Origin: Candidatus Poribacteria bacterium
GTDB taxonomy: Bacteria > Poribacteria > WGA-4E > WGA-3G
Direction: 5' to 3'
Length of the DNA: 64,000 nt
NCBI GenBank assembly: GCA_022827185.1
Contig: JAJDTM010000057.1
Span: 186,001 to 250,000, forward strand
The notes under the pieces were generated by a model. The model ran no database searches. It saw only the letters and a list, made by a program, of their open reading frames with translations, and was not told the DNA's origin. The position numbers were made by a program, and so were the translations under genes. How positions within the stretch are numbered: the first letter of the stretch is position 1; each line of letters starts with the position of its first letter. Positions 61,184 through 64,000 of this stretch are shown piece after piece.

Positions 61184-61789
61184 ATGTTAGCAAATACCTT
61201 GAAATACCCCCAACCACCCTTCACGCAAGCGATTCAGCTTTATGGCGATAGATCAGGAAGTAAGGGGACTTTTAAGTTCGCTGGCTTCGCATGGATACAG
61301 CACACGAAGGTCATACTCGTACAAGGGAACGAGCAGAGCCTAAACGGTGCCTCTGAATGGCGATGTTTATTACGGCTAATCGCACTTGCACATCGTCTCA
61401 AAAAACCTATCGTTTTGTGGAATCTACCGGTCGCGTATATTGCTAAAATACAGCGCAAAGCGAATTTAGCATCTGCGCAGGCAATTCAAAGAACCGAGCT
61501 GGAACTCCTAAGGCTGCCATACCCTGTCATTACCGTTTATGACAGGGCTAATCATACGGATTACGACCCGCGTGAACTCATATGGAGCGATGGCGTGGTC
61601 CTTGTGGCATTACCGGACGCACAATCTTCTGAACAGGAGAAGCTCAAAATAGCAGCGCATCCAACAGACATCGCACCTGCAATCTTAGAACTCCTGGCTC
61701 AGGCAGAGACAATTCCCGCCACAGAATTGGTGAAGAACCGGCGAGAATCTCTACACTTCCTCGTAGAAATCGAACCCGTTGTACAATGA
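61184..61789 (+). CDS. Acyl-CoA carboxylase alpha (AccA)-like degenerate protein
   Basis: A 201-residue protein. The segment LYGDRSGS...KFAGFAWIQHTKVILVQG followed by WRCLLRLIALAHRLKKPIVLWNLP resembles the crotonase-fold core of the acetyl-CoA carboxylase carboxyltransferase alpha subunit (GDR, HxKG, PEGYRKALRLMxxAE, PIxxFxDTPGA). The key GDTPGAY-type oxyanion segment is replaced by WNLPVAYI, so ordinary activity is doubtful. ATG at 61184 with AAAGG 10 bases upstream is used; the frame is open to a TTG at 61148. It ends 12 bases before the CDP-alcohol phosphatidyltransferase start. Confidence 0.5.
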   Translation: MLANTLKYPQPPFTQAIQLYGDRSGSKGTFKFAGFAWIQHTKVILVQGNEQSLNGASEWRCLLRLIALAHRLKKPIVLWNLPVAYIAKIQRKANLASAQAIQRTELELLRLPYPVITVYDRANHTDYDPRELIWSDGVVLVALPDAQSSEQEKLKIAAHPTDIAPAILELLAQAETIPATELVKNRRESLHFLVEIEPVVQ

Positions 61790-61801
61790 GGAGGCATCGC
61801 A

Positions 61802-62422
61802 ATGTTTGAAGTCATAAAGCCCCGTCTTGAGACCATCCTGTCTACGATTGCCAACAAAATGGTGGCAATCGGCATTACGGCGAACATGGTGACAATCTTT
61901 GGGTTCTTTGTCAACCTCATTGCGACCTTTTACTTTGCGACAGGCCACCTCATTACGGGTGGTATTCTTATTTTGTTTGGCGGAAGTTTTGATATGATAG
62001 ATGGGGCGGTCGCACGCGCCCAAAGAAACTTACGTCCATCCGGAGCACTTTTGGATTCCGTGATTGATCGTTATTCGGAAGGCTTCCTCTTCCTTGGAGC
62101 ACTCATCTATTTTTCTGGGTTGGAAAGTCTACTGGGAATAATTTTAGCGTTCGGGGCATGGTTTGGTTCAATACTCGTCAGTTATGTGAGAGCAAGAGCG
62201 GAGGGACTCCAAATTACTTGTAAGGTCGGACTCATGCAACGACCCGAACGCATCATCTTACTCGGTACTGGCACCCTACTACAAGGCATTCTCTGGTACA
62301 AATTTCCGATTGTCCAAAACACTGGGATGATTCTGCTCTGTACACTCGGTATCCTCACGTTCACCTCGCACATTACTGCCGTTCACCGTCTGATCTTCTC
62401 TTATCACGAACTTGAACGCTAA
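61802..62422 (+). CDS. CDP-alcohol phosphatidyltransferase family protein
   Basis: A 206-residue membrane enzyme. The complete signature D-x2-D-G-x2-A-R-x8-G-x3-D-x3-D is present in DMIDGAVARAQ...RPSGALLDSVID (~residues 61-87). It has about five to six transmembrane helices. It transfers a phosphoalcohol (inositol, glycerol or similar) from a CDP-lipid, so it takes part in phospholipid synthesis. GAGGAGGCATCGCA precedes the ATG. It converges with the TauE/SafE gene, overlapping its end by four bases. Confidence 0.9.
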   Translation: MFEVIKPRLETILSTIANKMVAIGITANMVTIFGFFVNLIATFYFATGHLITGGILILFGGSFDMIDGAVARAQRNLRPSGALLDSVIDRYSEGFLFLGALIYFSGLESLLGIILAFGAWFGSILVSYVRARAEGLQITCKVGLMQRPERIILLGTGTLLQGILWYKFPIVQNTGMILLCTLGILTFTSHITAVHRLIFSYHELER

Positions 62423-63219
62423 CCAAGTCCGAGAAGCGATTTAATATCTAAATTAAAGGGCTCTAACGCAAGATTCGTCGCAAAAATAAGCACTGTTACA
62501 ACGAGAACCACTTTAATCCATTTATCACCTTTTTCGACAGCCCAATGGCTGCCAATCCATGCCCCCGTAGCATTCCCTATCGCTAACGTCACACCTAAAG
62601 TCCAATCTACCTGTTTGCTCATGATAAAAGTGCCGAGCGCGACCACGGTATAAACAAAGATAACAAAAACTTTTATCGCGTTCGTCCGAACGAGATCGAT
62701 ACCTGTCAAAAGGCGCAAAGCCGTTATAACAAGCAGCCCCACACCCGCTTGAATGAAACCCCCGTAAATCCCGATAAAGAAGAATACAACCATCGCGATG
62801 ACTTTAGCACCTGTCCCGCTACTTTCAATCCTATCCTTTAACCGTGCTGTCGGGTTCAGTAATGTTAAGCCGAGCATAATCAACATCACGGCTGCGAGAA
62901 TGAATTGAAACAGGGCTGCACCTGTACCAATCGCAATTTTAGCACCTATCCATGCCCCGATAGCTGCAGGAACAGCAAGTAAGATGCCATACCGAAAGTC
63001 AGAAACTCCCTTACGCCGGAAACCCATAATGGCACTGAGGTTTTGAAAGAAAATGGCGATCCGGTTTGTGCCGTTTGCTAAGGTCGGGTCGGAGGTAAGG
63101 AAGATAAGCATCGGGAGTGCTAACAGCGATCCGCCAGCGGCAACTGTGTTTATGAAACCTGCACAGATACCTGTGCCAAAGAGTAAAACGGTGTGCAAAA
63201 AATTGAATTCAAAATCCAC
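62419..63219 (-). CDS. TauE/SafE (UPF0721) family membrane permease
   Basis: A 266-residue polytopic protein with about eight helices. The first helix pattern LLFGTGICAGFINTVAAGGSLLALPML (key GFINTVAAGGSLLALP) and the second repeat GIYGGFIQAGVGLLV are diagnostic of the family, which exports sulfite, sulfoacetate or other organosulfur anions. The substrate is not evident. There may be a link to the sulfatase at 31632, but nothing nearby proves it. Confidence 0.9.
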   Translation of the reverse strand: MDFEFNFLHTVLLFGTGICAGFINTVAAGGSLLALPMLIFLTSDPTLANGTNRIAIFFQNLSAIMGFRRKGVSDFRYGILLAVPAAIGAWIGAKIAIGTGAALFQFILAAVMLIMLGLTLLNPTARLKDRIESSGTGAKVIAMVVFFFIGIYGGFIQAGVGLLVITALRLLTGIDLVRTNAIKVFVIFVYTVVALGTFIMSKQVDWTLGVTLAIGNATGAWIGSHWAVEKGDKWIKVVLVVTVLIFATNLALEPFNLDIKSLLGLG

Positions 63220-63233
63220 TTGAATCTTTTGTT

Positions 63234-63314
63234 ATACCATTTCTAATGTGCGTGTGGCATAAACTTGCCTCGCAGTGAGAGTTTGTGCCACTGGTGCCCT
63301 TTCAGAAATGGTAT
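63234..63314. repeat. Nested inverted repeat between two minus-strand genes
   Basis: Outer arms ATACCATTTCT/AGAAATGGTAT and inner arms GTGGCATAAACT/AGTTTGTGCCAC (63254-63265 and 63280-63291) form a cruciform-like unit. The inner module GCATAAACT...AGTTTGTGCCA is shared with the insert at 5551-5659, defining a third repeat family. The outer right arm touches the end of the next gene. Confidence 0.7.
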
Positions 63315-63592
63315 TATCTCCTTTTTTGCGATAAATTTGATAGCAGCTGGCGATATTTCGCAACGCCAATTATGATGAGCGCAGTAAGATTGCCTACAAC
63401 AATAGCACTTCCGAGTCCCGTAATTGCTAAAAATCCGCTAATCTGAAGAATGCCAGCTCCAAACGGACAGTGCCAATGTAGAATGAAGATACCCACGGCG
63501 GGAATCAATAGACCAAGGAAAAAACCTATTCCTGCAGCAGTGCCAGCAACATTCTGAAACCTTTTCAACGCTGGTAGTTGAACTTCAAACAT
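63314..63592 (-). CDS. Hypothetical small membrane protein
   Basis: A 92-residue protein with two hydrophobic helices (GIGFFLGLLIPAVGIFILHW and GLGSAIVVGNLTALIIIGVA), a Gly/Ala-rich centre and a basic tail (KYRQLLSNLSQKRR). No family is recognised. It sits between the MetE-like gene and the TauE/SafE gene on the same strand. Confidence 0.6.
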   Translation of the reverse strand: MFEVQLPALKRFQNVAGTAAGIGFFLGLLIPAVGIFILHWHCPFGAGILQISGFLAITGLGSAIVVGNLTALIIIGVAKYRQLLSNLSQKRR

Positions 63593-63622
63593 CTGTGCCT
63601 TTCTTTTCTACGTCCAATTTTG

Positions 63623-64000
63623 CTAAGCAAGTCCCAAATATTTATCTCGGCCCTGTACGAGTGCCTCTATCTTCCGATCTACCACGGAACGTTGGAGCAT
63701 CCAAAACCCGCAATCCGGATGCACCCAACCAATCCGTCCGGCTCCCAATACTTTTTCGGCTTTTTCGATACTGGAGGCTACATCATCAGGTGTCTCGATC
63801 GGATTAACCTTGACATCAATCACACCGATACCGAGGACAATATTTGAGGCAACTGCCTTAAGTGCCTCAAGATCTGCCTCAGGACGGTGTTTCAGTTCCA
63901 AAACGAGATGATCGCATCGGAGTGTATTCAAAAAGTCAGTCAGCGTTTTCCAGTTACCTTTCTGGATAACTTGTCCGCCATAGTTCCCGAAGCAGAAATG
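63623..64000 (-). CDS. MetE-like (cobalamin-independent methionine synthase C-terminal family) protein, 3' part
   Basis: The last 125 codons of a minus-strand gene whose start lies beyond the window. HFCFGNYGG (H-x-C), VDVKVNPIE-type strand GVIDVKVNPIETPDDV and WVHPDCGFW carry the His and two Cys residues that bind the catalytic zinc in the MetE C-terminal barrel. The fragment ends at TAG (63623-63625). Members transfer methyl groups to thiols. Stand-alone C-terminal-domain proteins of this kind are common and often have unknown substrates. Confidence 0.85.
   Translation of the reverse strand, partial: HFCFGNYGGQVIQKGNWKTLTDFLNTLRCDHLVLELKHRPEADLEALKAVASNIVLGIGVIDVKVNPIETPDDVASSIEKAEKVLGAGRIGWVHPDCGFWMLQRSVVDRKIEALVQGRDKYLGLA

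Overview
The window looks like a chromosomal segment of an uncultured, Gram-negative-type bacterium, most like Candidatus Poribacteria. That placement is inferred from gene content: phytanoyl-CoA dioxygenase-like proteins, a sulfatase, enolase-superfamily sugar-acid enzymes, secreted proteins with dockerin and T9SS/FlgD-like C-termini, a PorV-like barrel protein, futalosine menaquinone synthesis, and intergenic space full of short palindromic repeats. No rRNA or other phylogenetic marker was compared.

Layout. 1-8.5 kb: a secreted VIT/vWA protein, a LamG-domain protein and a sugar/sugar-acid catabolic group (two enolase-superfamily enzymes, a xylose-isomerase-like TIM barrel, an SDR). 7.65-8.5 kb is a repeat-rich gap. 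8.5-12.6 kb: a secreted WD40/dockerin protein, TatD and an overlapping sugar ABC permease. 12.7-16.9 kb: one uninterrupted reading frame joining an ECF sigma factor, a complete FtsZ GTPase and a C-terminally truncated DNA polymerase III alpha. 17-29 kb (mostly minus strand): a solute-binding protein, an M23 peptidase, a CorC-like CBS protein, a PhyH dioxygenase coupled to an NRAMP-like transporter, a GlcD/GlcF-like fused FAD/Fe-S oxidoreductase, tRNA-Leu, a GT4 glycosyltransferase and an OGG-type DNA glycosylase. 29-34 kb: a PpiD/SurA-like foldase, a sulfatase and mqnC.

34.4-39.5 kb is the translation/transcription block: rpoZ, tRNA-Thr, tRNA-Tyr, tRNA-Gly, tRNA-Thr, rpmG, tRNA-Trp, secE, nusG, rplK, rplA, an L10 leader, rplJ and rplL. 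It ends in a terminator, and rpoBC does not follow. 39.6-44.6 kb: a membrane protein, an FG-GAP/ASPIC/dockerin protein, a medium-chain dehydrogenase and a LamG C-terminal remnant. 44.6-50.6 kb is a heme cluster (hemE, an MBL-TPR protein, hemH, hemY) followed by a five-heme cytochrome c. 51.5-61.1 kb is a surface operon: a 2330-residue Ig-like adhesin with 17 GTDP units, a PorV-like protein and a LysM/coiled-coil protein. The end holds a CDP-alcohol phosphatidyltransferase, a TauE/SafE transporter and the 3' end of a MetE-like gene.

The most unusual items are the sigma-FtsZ-DnaE single reading frame and a set of small mobile repeats. One MITE-like family is supported by a filled and an empty copy of the same host repeat and by target duplications. 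Several other intergenic inserts are flanked by unusually long (18-26 bp) direct duplications of host sequence.
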